Shown here one piece after another: positions 1-9,103 of a stretch of DNA of 64,000 nucleotides. The position numbers and the translations under genes were made by a program. Within the stretch, counting starts at the first letter, position 1. Each line of letters begins with the position of its first letter. Under the pieces are notes generated by a model. The model did no database searches and had not been told where the DNA came from. It was given only the letters and a program-made list of their open reading frames with translations. Location of the stretch: assembly GCF_001311195.1 (NCBI RefSeq), contig NZ_BBAJ01000002.1, positions 1 to 64,000 of the forward strand, written 5' to 3'. This stretch comes from Lacticaseibacillus camelliae DSM 22697 = JCM 13995. Lineage in GTDB: Bacteria; Bacillota; Bacilli; Lactobacillales; Lactobacillaceae.

Positions 1-926
1 GCGGTGTTGACGCTGCGCCCAAACGCCGCCGGTGGGGCATGCGCCTGCTACTGGCAGCCGCCGGAGTACTGCTGGCGACCGGTGGCGCCTTTGCCGTTAG
101 CCCGGCAGTCGGTCAAGCGGTCGGGCAGGCCGTGAGTAACGCGACTTGGCTAAGCGAATTTTATTTACTTCACGGTGGGACGAACAGTGCTCGGACTTTT
201 CACGTCAACGGCACCGCCAAGGCCTTGAACCAGCAAGTGACCTCGCATGGGCTTACAGTCCGGTTGGTTGAAGCCTATTACTCCGGGAAAACAATTGGGA
301 TCACCGGTGAGGTCACCGGGCTGACGCATGAGCAAATCTATCGAAACGGCGAAGACGAGCTGGGACTAGACAATCAAATTACGCCACTGCCAGGCGTGGA
401 GGCTGATTCACTCGATTTTGCGCCGACCAAAACTGGTTACCGCTTCACTGAAACCTATCGCATCACCCGAGAGAAAGCGCCGACAAGCCTTCGCCTGCCC
501 GTCACGATCACTCATATTAATGGGGTGCGTGGTGACTGGCGCTTTAGGCTCAATTTTCAGCAGAAGCCGGCGGTCACTCACGAGTTAAGTGGCAACTATA
601 CGCTCAGGCCTGGTGTCACACTGGTGCCGCTGCAAGCTGTGAAATATAGTCAAGGGGCGGAGTTGCGGTTCAACCTGACGTTTGATCAGGAACAGTATCT
701 CGATGCCGCCATCACCGACATCAGAAGTGCCGATGGCCACTCCTTGCTTGACGTCAGCAATGGCTTCGACACGAAGAACGGCGTTAATTCTTTGCCGTTG
801 AAACAGCTGCCCAACGCGGGGCAATCGTATCGTGTCCGGCTGGATTACCAGCTGAAGACTCAGAACCGGGGCCATACTGTGGTGCGCGAGATTGTACTCG
901 TGCCTAAACCTAAGGGCACGCAATGA
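1..926 (+). CDS. DUF4179-like envelope protein, 5' end outside the window
   Basis: The frame is open to the left edge (first full codon at base 3). The first visible residues are basic (KRRRWG) and lead directly into a hydrophobic segment (about residues 14-35 of the visible part), so the ATG at 39 is probably internal. This is the layout of single-pass proteins with a short cytoplasmic tail, one membrane segment and a beta-rich extracellular domain. The roughly 260-residue exterior part resembles DUF4179 proteins, which often lie next to ECF sigma factor genes and act like anti-sigma or surface-stress proteins. That role is inferred from the family; the upstream partner lies outside the window. 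The stop is at 924-926 and no clear terminator follows. Confidence 0.6.
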   Translation, partial: GVDAAPKRRRWGMRLLLAAAGVLLATGGAFAVSPAVGQAVGQAVSNATWLSEFYLLHGGTNSARTFHVNGTAKALNQQVTSHGLTVRLVEAYYSGKTIGITGEVTGLTHEQIYRNGEDELGLDNQITPLPGVEADSLDFAPTKTGYRFTETYRITREKAPTSLRLPVTITHINGVRGDWRFRLNFQQKPAVTHELSGNYTLRPGVTLVPLQAVKYSQGAELRFNLTFDQEQYLDAAITDIRSADGHSLLDVSNGFDTKNGVNSLPLKQLPNAGQSYRVRLDYQLKTQNRGHTVVREIVLVPKPKGTQ

Positions 927-1022
927 TCATTGAACGTGTTGAATCTTGCACGCTCAGTCAGTTCCGAACTGGGTAACCGAAATTTGGCAGGCTGAACGGC
1001 GCCTAGTCGTCAACATTTTTTC

Positions 1023-1130
1023 TTTACACCGTCTGTCACCTATGCTAGAATTACATCTTGTGATAACTCACAAAACAACGATGTTCCGCTGGGCGGGATG
1101 CTTAAGAATGTCGACAAAGGAGCAGTTCTG
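1023..1130 (+). promoter_or_regulatory. rplS promoter and 5' leader
   Basis: TTTACA (1023-1028), a 17-base spacer and TAGAAT (1046-1051), with an extended TG at 1043-1044, form a strong sigma-A promoter. About 70 bases of leader follow before the rplS start, with paired segments around 1083-1105 (GTTCCGC facing GCGGGAT). Firmicute rplS genes often carry an autoregulatory L19 leader RNA. That this leader belongs to that class is inference from position and size, not from a consensus match. Confidence 0.6.
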
Positions 1131-1478
1131 ATGAATCCATTAATTGCAGAAATTACCAAGTCCCAGCTGCGCACCGATATCCCAGACTTTCGGCCTGGCG
1201 ATACGGTCCGTGTCCACGCGAAGATCGTCGAAGGCGACCGTGAACGTGTTCAGCTGTTTGAAGGCGTTGTGATCAAGCGCCGCGGCGTTGGCGTTAGCGC
1301 GACCTACACGGTTCGTAAGATTTCGAACGGTGTAGGCGTTGAGCGGACGTTCCCACTTAACACACCACGTGTTGAGAAGATCGACGTTGTCCGTCATGGC
1401 CAAGTCCGTCGGGCAAAGCTTTACTACCTGCGGGCACTCCGTGGGAAGGCTGCGCGGATCAAAGAGAAGCGCCGTTAA
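1131..1478 (+). CDS. rplS: 50S ribosomal protein L19
   Basis: A 115-residue protein with the full L19 sequence: N-terminal [17 protein letters not shown], a central basic block ([13 protein letters not shown]) and the C-terminal [11 protein letters not shown] segment. L19 sits at the interface of the 50S and 30S subunits and is needed for subunit bridging. The ATG at 1131 is chosen because AAAGGAG lies 8 bases upstream (1116-1122); the longer frame from 1098 has no such site. The gene is monocistronic here, between its own promoter and a strong terminator, rather than next to trmD as in many Firmicutes. No damage is seen. Confidence 0.97.
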   Translation: MNPLIAEITKSQLRTDIPDFRPGDTVRVHAKIVEGDRERVQLFEGVVIKRRGVGVSATYTVRKISNGVGVERTFPLNTPRVEKIDVVRHGQVRRAKLYYLRALRGKAARIKEKRR

Positions 1479-1484
1479 TCCGAG

Positions 1485-1510
1485 AAGGCCGCGATTGCGG
1501 CCTTTTTTTT
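1485..1510 (+). terminator. Intrinsic terminator after rplS
   Basis: AAGGCCGC and GCGGCCTT enclose a four-base loop (GATT) and run into eight T residues. It begins 7 bases after the rplS stop. Confidence 0.93.
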
Positions 1511-1527
1511 GATGCCGCGGAGGAACT

Positions 1528-1698
1528 ATGGAAAAATTAATCACCGTCGTTTACTACCAACAAGGCTCGACTTTTCGCCTGATCAAAGCGTTCTCGTCGC
1601 CAACCCGCGCCGAAGAGTACCTGCGGATGATCCAGCACGCGCCGTTTCCGGGTGAGCAGCCGAGTGGTTACCAGCAAACAGTCTTACATCTGAACTAA
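1528..1698 (+). CDS. Small hypothetical protein, 56 aa
   Basis: This short ORF encodes MEKLITVVYYQQGSTFRL onward and ends in VLHLN. It has a good ribosome-binding site (GGAGG at 1519-1523, 4 bases before the ATG). Its stop codon overlaps the Shine-Dalgarno sequence of the next gene (UPF0291), which suggests translational coupling. There is no signal peptide or membrane segment. The composition is mixed, with an aromatic beta-like N-terminus and a short helical region (TRAEEYLRMIQ). I do not recognise the family. The coupling and ribosome-binding site are the main evidence that it is real. Confidence 0.6.
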   Translation: MEKLITVVYYQQGSTFRLIKAFSSPTRAEEYLRMIQHAPFPGEQPSGYQQTVLHLN

Positions 1699-1710
1699 GG
1701 AGTGAGCAGC

Positions 1711-1956
1711 ATGGCACAACAGCCACAGGAACGCATTGACCGGATCAACGAGCTGGCCCACAAAGCCAAGGCTGAAGGGTTGACCGAGGAGGAAAAGGCC
1801 GAGCGGCAAAAGCTTCGTGAGGCCTACCTCAAAGATTTCCGGGCGGGGTTTGCGGATCAGCTTGAGACCACCCAGTTTTTCGACAAACAGGGTCACGAAA
1901 TCACGCCGAAGAAAGTCCGCGAAGTGCAAAGAAAACGCGGATTGCGTAAAGATTAG
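1711..1956 (+). CDS. UPF0291 (DUF896) family protein
   Basis: An 81-residue, highly charged helical protein. The [21 protein letters not shown] segment followed by [12 protein letters not shown] is the hallmark of the UPF0291/YnzC family, small two-helix Firmicute proteins of unresolved function, some linked to the SOS region in Bacillus. The ATG at 1711 is preferred over the GTG at 1702 because AAGGAG (1697-1702) then lies at the normal 8-base spacing. It follows the 56-aa gene with only a few bases between them and probably shares its transcript. It is intact, with length normal for the family. Confidence 0.88.
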   Translation: MAQQPQERIDRINELAHKAKAEGLTEEEKAERQKLREAYLKDFRAGFADQLETTQFFDKQGHEITPKKVREVQRKRGLRKD

Positions 1957-1958
1957 CC

Positions 1959-1987
1959 TTTCAATCAATGCAAGCGTTTTGTACAAT
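1959..1987 (+). promoter_or_regulatory. Candidate promoter before the UPF0154 gene
   Basis: TACAAT at 1982-1987 is a good -10 hexamer. The -35 hexamer at 17 bases (TTTCAA, 1959-1964) is weak. Position between two small genes supports a separate transcript for the downstream one. Confidence 0.4.
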
Positions 1988-2024
1988 GAGAGAGTTGAAT
2001 CTCACATGAAGGGGGGAATTTGAG

Positions 2025-2249
2025 ATGATGTTCGCAATTGGGCTCATCGTTGGCCTGTTGGCCGGCGCTGTAGCCGGGTTCTTTGGGGCTCGCGCATATA
2101 TGAAGAAGTACTTCCAAGATAATCCTCCTGTCAATGAGGAAATGCTGCAGAGCATGATGATGTCGATGGGTCAAAAGCCATCCCAGAAGAAGCTCAACCA
2201 GATGATGGCGCAGATGAAGCAGCAGCAAAAGAAAGCCAACAAGAAGTAG
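2025..2249 (+). CDS. yneF: UPF0154 (YneF-like) single-pass membrane protein
   Basis: A 74-residue protein with one N-terminal transmembrane helix (about residues 3-23, glycine- and alanine-rich, ending [12 protein letters not shown]) and a cytoplasmic helix holding the family motif [21 protein letters not shown]. This pattern defines UPF0154/YneF, a conserved Firmicute membrane protein of unknown function. The tail is rich in Gln and Lys ([11 protein letters not shown]). A strong AAGGGGGG site precedes tandem ATGs at 2025 and 2028, and either could be used. The gene is followed by a terminator and is intact. Confidence 0.9.
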   Translation: MMFAIGLIVGLLAGAVAGFFGARAYMKKYFQDNPPVNEEMLQSMMMSMGQKPSQKKLNQMMAQMKQQQKKANKK

Positions 2250-2272
2250 GCTTTGGGTTCTAGACTTGGAAA

Positions 2273-2308
2273 CGGTCCGGCCATTTTTGGCTGGAGCGTT
2301 TTTCTTTT
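2273..2308 (+). terminator. Intrinsic terminator after the UPF0154 gene
   Basis: CGGTCCGGCC pairs imperfectly with GGCTGGAGCG across an ATTTTT loop, and a T-rich tail (TTTTTCTTTT) follows. Confidence 0.8.
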
Positions 2309-2405
2309 GGTCTGTTGCCGTTATTTCTCAGGGATTCGCTTGCAAACTCTTATCGTTTAATCATATAATTTTCAGACAGTGCGTTTTTGAGGAGGGCTGC
2401 TTGTA

Positions 2406-4172
2406 ATGGGTATTTTTAAGAAACTGGGTTGGTATTTCAAACAGGAGTGGCGACGGTATTTGTTCGGGGTCGTCTTCCTGTTGCTGGTGGCCTTAGTCAA
2501 CCTGATCCCGCCGCGCGTGATCGGCAGCCTGATCGATTTGATGGATGGGCACCAGTTGACGACGAGCAAGTTGTTTTTCATGCTCGGCCTGCTGGTCTTC
2601 GCCGGGGTCGGTCAGTACGTGTTCCGCTATGGCTGGCGCACCGCAATTTGGGGCGGCGCGGCCAAACTGGAAAAAACGCTGCGTTCGCGCCTGTTCTGGC
2701 ATTTCATGAAAATGGATGCAACGTTCTACCAGCGCCACCGGACCGGGGACTTGATGGCCCATGCCACCAACGACCTGAACGCGATTCAAAACGTCGCGGG
2801 CGCTGGGATCTTGACCTTATTTGATTCCATCATTACTGGTTCGACGACAATCATCGCGATGATCATGTTTGTCGACTGGCGCTTGACCTTGCTGGCGATC
2901 TTGCCGATGCCGCTTTTGGCGATCATGGCCCGGAAGCTTGGCATGCGGCTGCACCGCGAGTTTTCGCGTTCACAGGCGGCCTTTTCGCGGCTGAACGACA
3001 AGACCCAAGAGTCCATTTCTGGGATCAAGGTCATCAAGACGTTTGGCCAGGATAAAGAAGATACCGAGGACTTCGACAAAATCGTCGATAAAACCATCGG
3101 CATCAACAAGCGGGTCAACTTCATTGATTCGTTGTTTGATCCGACGACCAGTCTGATCATGGGTATTACTTATATCATTACCATCATTTACGGCGGTCAC
3201 TTGGTGATGAGCTCGGCAATCACCATTGGCCAACTGGTTTCGTTTGTTTCCTACGTGTCCGCGCTGGTTTGGCCCATGTTTGCGATCGGCCGGCTGTTTA
3301 ACGTGCTGGAACGCGGGAATGCCTCCTACGACCGTGTCGCGAGTCTGTTGCGCGAAAAAAAGCGCGATCATCGAGGCGCCAGATGCGATTCAGACGCCGG
3401 CTCACGGCGACATTCGCTTCAAGGTCAACAAGTTCAGTTATCCGGACGACGATCATGCAACGTTGGTGAACGTCCACTTCACGCTGCCGGAAGGCGAGAC
3501 CCTTGGCATTGTGGGGCGGGTCGGCGCCGGCAAGAGTACAATTTTCAAACTCCTGCTGCGCGAGTTTGACAACTACGACGGCGAGATCGACTTCGGCGGT
3601 CACAACATCAAGGAATACACACTTGATGCGCTGCTGGATTCGATCGGTTACGTGCCGCAGGATAACTTCCTATTCTCGACCACGGTCGCCGACAACATTC
3701 GCTTCTCTTCGTTTGATAAGCAGCAGGAGGAAGTCGAGGAAGCCGCGCGGGAAAGTGCTGTTCACAACGACATTCTGGACTTCACCGAAGGATACGGGAC
3801 GCTGGTCGGCGAGCGCGGTGTTAGCCTGTCAGGTGGGCAAAAACAGCGTTTGGCGATCGCACGGGCGGTCATTACCACGCCAGAGCTGTTGATCCTTGAC
3901 GATTCGCTCTCCGCGGTCGACGCGAAGACGGAAGCCGAGATCCTGCACAACCTGAAGCAGGAGCGGCAAAACAAGACCACCATCATTGCAGCGCAGCGCC
4001 TGAGCTCGGTGATGCATGCCAACCAGATTCTCGTCTTGGCTGACGGTCATGTGATCGAGCGCGGCACGCACGAGGAGCTGCTGAAGAACGACGTTGGTAC
4101 GCCGAAATGTGGGCCAAGCAGGAGCTGCAAGGCGAAATCGAAACGAAGATTGAAGGTGAGACCCTTGGCTAA
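2406..4172 (+). CDS. Heterodimeric ABC exporter, subunit with degenerate ATP site (two frameshifts)
   Basis: Reconstructed length is 588 residues: an N-terminal six-helix exporter domain (to about residue 310), then an ATPase domain with Walker A GRVGAGKST, signature LSGGQKQR and Walker B LLILDDSLSAVD. The residue after Walker B is Asp where a catalytic Glu is expected, as in the degenerate half of YheI/LmrC-type heterodimers. The best match by eye is YheI. The reading frame breaks at A7 (3355-3361, one A too many) and again near 4090-4096 (one G missing from the DGWYAEMW region). Correcting both carries the frame to TAA 4170-4172, which overlaps the TTG start of the partner gene. The substrate is unknown; drug or lipid export is inferred. 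Confidence 0.88.
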
Positions 4173-5952
4173 ATATCAAAGTGCATGGTCTAAAAGCATT
4201 CCCGTGCGTGAACAAGTTCATATTTTCGGCCGGTTGATGGGTTACACCAAGAAGTACTGGAAGCAGTTCACCATGGCGCTGGTCGGCGCCGCCTTGCTGG
4301 CCGGAATGAACATCGCGTTGCCGTATGTGCTGCAGGTGTTCATGGATAAGTACCTGACCAACAAGAGCGCAACTGTGCAGATCATCCTGATCTTCGCGGT
4401 GGTTTACGCTTTCGGGACCATCATGAAAGGCCTGTTTCAGTTCATGCAGAACTTTGCCTTTCAGATGGGAGCCGAGCGCGGCCTTGAGGACGTGCGTCGA
4501 GCTTTATTCAAAAAGCTGCACACGCTGGGAATGCGCTACTTCGACCAAGTCCCGGCTGGTTCCATCGTCAGCCGTGTGACTAACGATACGATGACGTTGG
4601 CGGATTTTTGGAACGTTATTCTATCGGTGATTGTCGGTATGTTCTCGGTCATCTCCAGCTTCATCGCGATGTGGACCCTGAGCCCACGGATCGCGCTGTA
4701 CGTATTGGCCTTCATGCCGCTGTTGATTTTTGCCATTTGGTATTACAGCCAGTACAGCTCCAAAGTCTACCGGCACATGCGCGAAAAGCTGTCCGAGCTG
4801 AACACGAAGCTTAACGAGTCGATCGAAGGCATTGGCATTATTCAACAGTTCAGGCAGGAAAACCGGATCACCAAGGAATTCGAAACGACTAACAACGACT
4901 ACCTGGAGACGCGCAACGCGATGATCAAAACCAACTCGCTCTTGCTGTCGCCAATCATCAACCTGCTGTACAGTCTGGGCCTGGTTGTCGTTCTCTGGGC
5001 GTTTGGGGCGATGTCGATGGACACTGTGGTCAAAGCCGGGGTCGTTTACGCCTTCACTCAGTACGTGGCCAACTTCTTTAACCCAATGACCAACATGATG
5101 GACTCGTTGTCTTCACTGCAGGATGGGATCGTTGCGGGTAGTCGCATTTTCCACATTCTGGACGAAACAGAGTATGCACCAGCCCAAAACCCTGGTGCCA
5201 ATGCCACCATCACGAAGGGGAAAATCGAGTTCCGGCACGTGTCCTTCGCGTATGACGGCAAGCACGATATTCTGCACGACATCAGCTTCATCGCCAATCC
5301 TGGCGAAACAGTCGCCTTAGTCGGGCACACCGGGTCTGGGAAGAGCTCGATCATCAACGTGATGATGCGCTTCTACGAATTCGGTACCGGCCAAATCCTG
5401 ATCGATGATAAAGACATCCGTGATTACCCAATGCCGGAATTGCGGCAAAAGCTTGGGTTAGTCCTTCAGGATTCCTTCATGTTCTATGGGGATATTTCCT
5501 CGAACATTCGCCTGTTTAATGAAAACATTACCGATGAACAGGTCGAAGCGGCCGCGAAGTTTGTGCAAGCCGACTCCTTCATTGAAAAGCTGCCAAACAA
5601 GTATCACGCGCGCGTGATCGAGGGCGGCGCGCAGTTCTCCAGTGGTGAACGACAATTGCTGTCGTTTGCCCGGACCATTGTGACCGACCCGAAGATTCTG
5701 GTACTAGATGAAGCCACCGCGAACATTGATACGGAAACCGAAGCACTGATTCAAGAAGGGTTGCGGCGCCTGCGCAAGGGCCGGACGTCAATTGCCATTG
5801 CACACCGGCTGTCGACGATTCAAGATGCCAACTTGATCTTGGTGCTTGACGCTGGTCGGATCATTGAACGGGGCACCCATGAGGAACTACTGGCCAAGCA
5901 TGGACGCTATTACGATATGTATGAGCTGCAAAATGGAACAATCACGGAATAA
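4165..5952 (+). CDS. Heterodimeric ABC exporter, catalytic subunit (YheH/LmrD-like)
   Basis: A 595-residue intact exporter half. It begins at TTG 4165, which overlaps the stop of the upstream subunit by 8 bases, so the two are translationally coupled. After a short basic N-terminus come six membrane helices (about residues 40-330) and an ATPase domain with Walker A GHTGSGKSS, a variant signature FSSGERQ and Walker B ILVLDEATANID with the catalytic Glu present. The canonical Glu here and the Asp in the partner together indicate an asymmetric heterodimer in which only one composite site is fully active. Such pairs export drugs or amphiphiles from the cytoplasmic membrane; the actual substrate cannot be read from the sequence. 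Confidence 0.92.
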   Translation: MAKYQSAWSKSIPVREQVHIFGRLMGYTKKYWKQFTMALVGAALLAGMNIALPYVLQVFMDKYLTNKSATVQIILIFAVVYAFGTIMKGLFQFMQNFAFQMGAERGLEDVRRALFKKLHTLGMRYFDQVPAGSIVSRVTNDTMTLADFWNVILSVIVGMFSVISSFIAMWTLSPRIALYVLAFMPLLIFAIWYYSQYSSKVYRHMREKLSELNTKLNESIEGIGIIQQFRQENRITKEFETTNNDYLETRNAMIKTNSLLLSPIINLLYSLGLVVVLWAFGAMSMDTVVKAGVVYAFTQYVANFFNPMTNMMDSLSSLQDGIVAGSRIFHILDETEYAPAQNPGANATITKGKIEFRHVSFAYDGKHDILHDISFIANPGETVALVGHTGSGKSSIINVMMRFYEFGTGQILIDDKDIRDYPMPELRQKLGLVLQDSFMFYGDISSNIRLFNENITDEQVEAAAKFVQADSFIEKLPNKYHARVIEGGAQFSSGERQLLSFARTIVTDPKILVLDEATANIDTETEALIQEGLRRLRKGRTSIAIAHRLSTIQDANLILVLDAGRIIERGTHEELLAKHGRYYDMYELQNGTITE

Positions 5953-5955
5953 AAT

Positions 5956-5992
5956 AAGAGTGCTGCGGACGTTCGCAGCACTCTTTTCTTTT
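5956..5992 (+). terminator. Intrinsic terminator after the ABC exporter operon
   Basis: AAGAGTGCTGCG and CGCAGCACTCTT form a perfect 12-base-pair stem around GACGTT, and a T-rich tail follows. It starts 4 bases after the exporter stop. Confidence 0.95.
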
Positions 5993-6066
5993 CCCTCTGT
6001 GAAACAGTATTATGTGGACGATACAACAGATTCATACCCTTATAAAGGCAAAGCGCAAAATTGTTC

Positions 6067-6093
6067 TTTCATTAATGAAACAGGTGTGATAAT
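6067..6093 (+). promoter_or_regulatory. alsS promoter region with a perfect palindrome
   Basis: TTTCATTAATGAAA (6067-6080) is a perfect 14-base palindrome. It ends 7 bases before GATAAT (6088-6093), which is preceded by a TG and looks like an extended -10 element. No good -35 hexamer is visible at 17 bases. The palindrome sits where RNA polymerase would contact the spacer, a natural place for a repressor operator or activator site. Its regulator is unknown. Confidence 0.5.
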
Positions 6094-6127
6094 CTTTGAA
6101 ACAGATATTTGAAAGGAAGTCTTTGCC

Positions 6128-7792
6128 ATGTCCAAACGTTTTGGGGCTGACCTTGTCGTCGAAAGCCTGATCAATCACCACGTGCCTTTTGTTTTTGGAA
6201 TTCCCGGGGCGAAAATCGACCGCGTCTTTGAACGGCTGGAGCACCCAGTGGCAACGAACACGCCTAAGCTTATCGTGACCCGCCACGAACAAAATGCCGC
6301 CTTCATGGCCGCAGCAGTCGGACGTATGACCGGCGAGCCAGGTGTGGTTCTCACGACCTCTGGCCCAGGCGCGGCCAATCTGGCGACTGGGCTCGTCACG
6401 GCGACCGCAGAAGGTGATCCGGTCTTGGCGCTGTCCGGCCAGGTCCAGCGCAAGGACCTCCTGCGGTCGGCGCACCAAAGCATGCGCAACGCCGAGATGT
6501 TTGCGCCCATCACCAAGTACTCGGCCGAGGTGCAGGACGTGGACAACATCTCAGAACTGATGGCCAACGCTTGGCGCACTGCTGCGTCCGGCAAGCAAGG
6601 GGCCAGTTTTGTCTCGATTCCCCAAGATGTGACCGATGCGGAGACGGACAAAGCGGCGCTGGCGGTGAGTGACAAGCCGAAGCTCGGCCCCGCTTCCCTG
6701 AACGACATGGTCGATTTGGCCCGCCGCATCAAGGAAGCTGAGCTGCCGGTTTTGCTGCTGGGGATGCGCGCTTCTGCCCAAGATGTCACTGACTCGGTGC
6801 GCGACCTGTTGAAAACCGCGGCGATTCCAGTCGTGGAGACTTTTCAGGGCGCCGGCATTGTTTCGCACGACCAGGAGGATCACTTCTTCGGCCGGGTCGG
6901 GTTGTTCCGCAATCAACCAGGCGATCAGTTGCTGCAGCGCAGCGACCTCGTGATCGCCATTGGGTACGATCCCGTGGAGTATGAGCCGCGAAACTGGAAT
7001 GCGGACGGGCGCGCCTCGATTGTGGTGATTGATTCGCAGGAAAGCGAGCTTGATCAGCACTTCCAGCCGCTTGAGGAGCTGGTGGGAGACATCTCGCAGA
7101 CCCTTGAGTTGCTGATCCCGCAGGTGCGCGGTTATCATGTTGCCCCAGGAGCAGCGCATTACCTTGAAGGCCTGCAGGCTCAACTCAAAGCCAGCGATGT
7201 CCCGCCAGTCGCAAAAGCGAACCGCGTCCACCCGCTCAGCATTGTGGCTGCCCTGCAGACACGCGTGACCGACAGCATGACCGTGACCGTCGATGTGGGC
7301 TCGCACTATATTTGGATGGCGCGGCACTTCCGCAGTTACGAACCCCGCCGGCTGCTTTTTTCCAACGGGATGCAGACGCTGGGTGTAGCGCTGCCATGGG
7401 CAATTGCGGCCACGTTGGTGCGGCCCGGGGAGAAAGCCGTTTCCGTTTCCGGTGATGGTGGGTTCCTGTTTTCCGGGATGGAGCTGGAAACAGCCGTCCG
7501 TCTGCACGCCAACTTGGTTCACGTGATCTGGAACGATGGTCATTACGACATGGTGAAGTTCCAGGAGGAAATGAAGTATGGCCAATCGGCCGGGGTCGAC
7601 TTCGGGCCGGTGGACTTTGTGAAGTACGCCGAGAGCTTCGGCGCCAAAGGGCTGCGCGTCGAGCGTCCAGATCAGCTTGGTGCCGTCCTAGATGAGGCAT
7701 TTGCCGCCGATGGGCCGGTGATCGTCGACATCCCGGTTGATTACTCGGACAACGCGCAGCTGGGTGAAGCGATGCTGGCTGACCAGTTCTAA
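6128..7792 (+). CDS. alsS: Acetolactate synthase, catabolic
   Basis: A 554-residue thiamine-diphosphate enzyme that joins two pyruvates to 2-acetolactate with loss of CO2. It has the catalytic Glu in [11 protein letters not shown], the N-terminal [12 protein letters not shown] segment, and the cofactor-binding motif beginning [13 protein letters not shown] and ending near NDGHYDMV. The FAD-independent catabolic type (AlsS) is indicated by the directly following acetolactate decarboxylase gene and by the absence of a regulatory subunit gene. The ATG at 6128 follows GAAAGGAAG. In lactic acid bacteria this branch makes neutral acetoin, relieving pyruvate and acid stress. The gene is intact although its neighbours are not. 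Confidence 0.95.
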   Translation: MSKRFGADLVVESLINHHVPFVFGIPGAKIDRVFERLEHPVATNTPKLIVTRHEQNAAFMAAAVGRMTGEPGVVLTTSGPGAANLATGLVTATAEGDPVLALSGQVQRKDLLRSAHQSMRNAEMFAPITKYSAEVQDVDNISELMANAWRTAASGKQGASFVSIPQDVTDAETDKAALAVSDKPKLGPASLNDMVDLARRIKEAELPVLLLGMRASAQDVTDSVRDLLKTAAIPVVETFQGAGIVSHDQEDHFFGRVGLFRNQPGDQLLQRSDLVIAIGYDPVEYEPRNWNADGRASIVVIDSQESELDQHFQPLEELVGDISQTLELLIPQVRGYHVAPGAAHYLEGLQAQLKASDVPPVAKANRVHPLSIVAALQTRVTDSMTVTVDVGSHYIWMARHFRSYEPRRLLFSNGMQTLGVALPWAIAATLVRPGEKAVSVSGDGGFLFSGMELETAVRLHANLVHVIWNDGHYDMVKFQEEMKYGQSAGVDFGPVDFVKYAESFGAKGLRVERPDQLGAVLDEAFAADGPVIVDIPVDYSDNAQLGEAMLADQF

Positions 7793-7802
7793 GGAGGGCA
7801 CG

Positions 7803-8508
7803 ATGAAAAAAAGACTTGTTATATCAGCACGGCACGCTTGGCGCGCTGGTGCCGGGCTTGCTGAATGGCACGCAACCGCTGAGCGAGCTGCTGACGCACG
7901 GTGACTTTGGTATCGGCACGCTGACCGGCCTGAACGGGGAGCTGATCATTCTGGGCGGCAAGGTCTACCAGGTCCAAGCCTCCGGCAAGGTGGCTGAAAT
8001 CAGTTCTGGCAGCGTGCCGTTCGCCAACGTCCACTTTCCTGATTTTGGGGCGCCGCAGCGATTGAGGCCCGAACCGCGCAGGTGGTTCAGACTAAAATGC
8101 TGGCTCAAATCGGCACGCGGAATCTCTTCGCCGCAGTCTCGCTGCATGGGCGTTTCGCTCAGGTCAGGGCGCGTGCGGTAAAAGAGCAGCACCGGCCCTT
8201 TCCTGGGCTTGCAGCCACTGCGGCGGATCAGGCCGTGTTCAGCCGTCAGGACGTCACCGGCATGCTGATGGGGTACTGGTCGCCTCAGCTGTACGCGGGA
8301 ATGGCCTCGCCAGGGTTCCACCTGCATTTTTTTGAGCGATGACCACGACTTCGGCGGGCACGTGCTGGATTTTGCTGGCGTTACCGGTGAGCTTGCCACC
8401 CAGCGGTTCAGCGATGTTCAGTTGCACCTGCCTGCCGCCGACACTGAGTTCCTGCAGGCTGACCTTGAAGGCGATTTGCTGGCCGATATTACCAAAGCCG
8501 AGCACTGA
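7803..8508 (+). CDS. alsD: Alpha-acetolactate decarboxylase (three frameshifts)
   Basis: Reconstructed length is 234 residues, normal for AlsD/BudA, which turns 2-acetolactate into acetoin in the cytoplasm. Recognisable segments are the N-terminal YQHGTLGALVPGLLNGT, the TLTGLNGELIILGGKVYQV strand pair and the late metal-site region around GFHLHFLSDD and HDFGGHVLDF. Three indels break the frame: A7 at 7806-7812 (one extra A right after the ATG), a missing G at 8047-8050, and T7 at 8327-8333 (one extra T). The ATG at 7803 lies 10 bases after the alsS stop with AAGGAGG between, so the pair is one operon. It ends at TGA 8506-8508. Confidence 0.9.
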
Positions 8509-8516
8509 TCTTGCGG

Positions 8517-8546
8517 CCACCAGCTCATTTTGAGTTGGTGGTTTTT
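8517..8546 (+). terminator. Intrinsic terminator after alsD
   Basis: CCACCAGCTCA pairs with GAGTTGGTGG across a short T-rich loop and runs into TTTTT. It closes the alsS-alsD operon. Confidence 0.88.
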
Positions 8547-8599
8547 GCTTTTCAGGCGGGGTTCAGGTATAAGGGGGATAGGCAAAGGAGGTCATGTCG

Positions 8600-9046
8600 A
8601 TGATTCGCATTGCAACGGAAGCAGATATCCCAGCCGTGGTGAAGCTATTTCATGATTACTACCAAACTAGTACGGTGCCGCACGACTTTGACGATGACAA
8701 GATGACGGCATTTTTGACTGATCGCCTGAAAAATCAGCAGGCGGGCCTGTTAGTGGGCGTGGCAGATGACCAGGTCGTCGCCTTTGCGCTGCTTTACGTC
8801 ACCCAAAACACGCGGGATCTGGGCCCTCAGGTCATCATCAACGACGTGTTCGTTGCCGCCGCATACCGCCGGCGGGGGATCGCCCGGCAGCTGATGACCG
8901 CAAGCTTTAACTGGGGCCGCCAGCACGGCGCTAGGCACGTGACCTGGCAGACCAGAACGACCAATGCCGCGGCCCAGCCGTTGTATGATCAACTGGGTCA
9001 GCGGGAAAGCGGCTGGATCCATTACGATCACGATTTACCAGATTAA
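8600..9046 (+). CDS. GNAT-family N-acetyltransferase
   Basis: A 148-residue single-domain acetyltransferase. The N-terminus (MIRIATEADIPAVVKLFHDY) and the acetyl-CoA motif VAAAYRRRGIARQLM (Q/R-x-x-G-x-A loop) are typical GNAT features, and C-terminal NAAAQPLYDQLG is the usual last helix. The ATG at 8600 is chosen over that at 8594 because AAAGGAGG (8584-8591) then has 8-base spacing. The substrate cannot be told from sequence; amines, antibiotics and protein N-termini are all possible for this family. It stands alone, after the alsD terminator and facing the convergent permease gene. Confidence 0.88.
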   Translation: MIRIATEADIPAVVKLFHDYYQTSTVPHDFDDDKMTAFLTDRLKNQQAGLLVGVADDQVVAFALLYVTQNTRDLGPQVIINDVFVAAAYRRRGIARQLMTASFNWGRQHGARHVTWQTRTTNAAAQPLYDQLGQRESGWIHYDHDLPD

Positions 9047-9103
9047 AAAACGCCCGGCAATTAGTTTGACGGACGTACTTGGCGCAGTGGAAAGCTGCGC
9101 TAT

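Noticed and set aside
946-1131. Open frame of 61 codons upstream of rplS
   Set aside because: It covers the rplS promoter and leader and has no ribosome-binding site or family likeness.
6551-7585. A 344-codon minus-strand frame opposite alsS
   Set aside because: No family likeness, no ribosome-binding site, and fully overlapped by the clear alsS coding sequence.
8594-8599. ATG 8594 as start of the GNAT gene
   Set aside because: It sits two bases from the AAAGGAGG site, too close for initiation; the ATG at 8600 is properly spaced.
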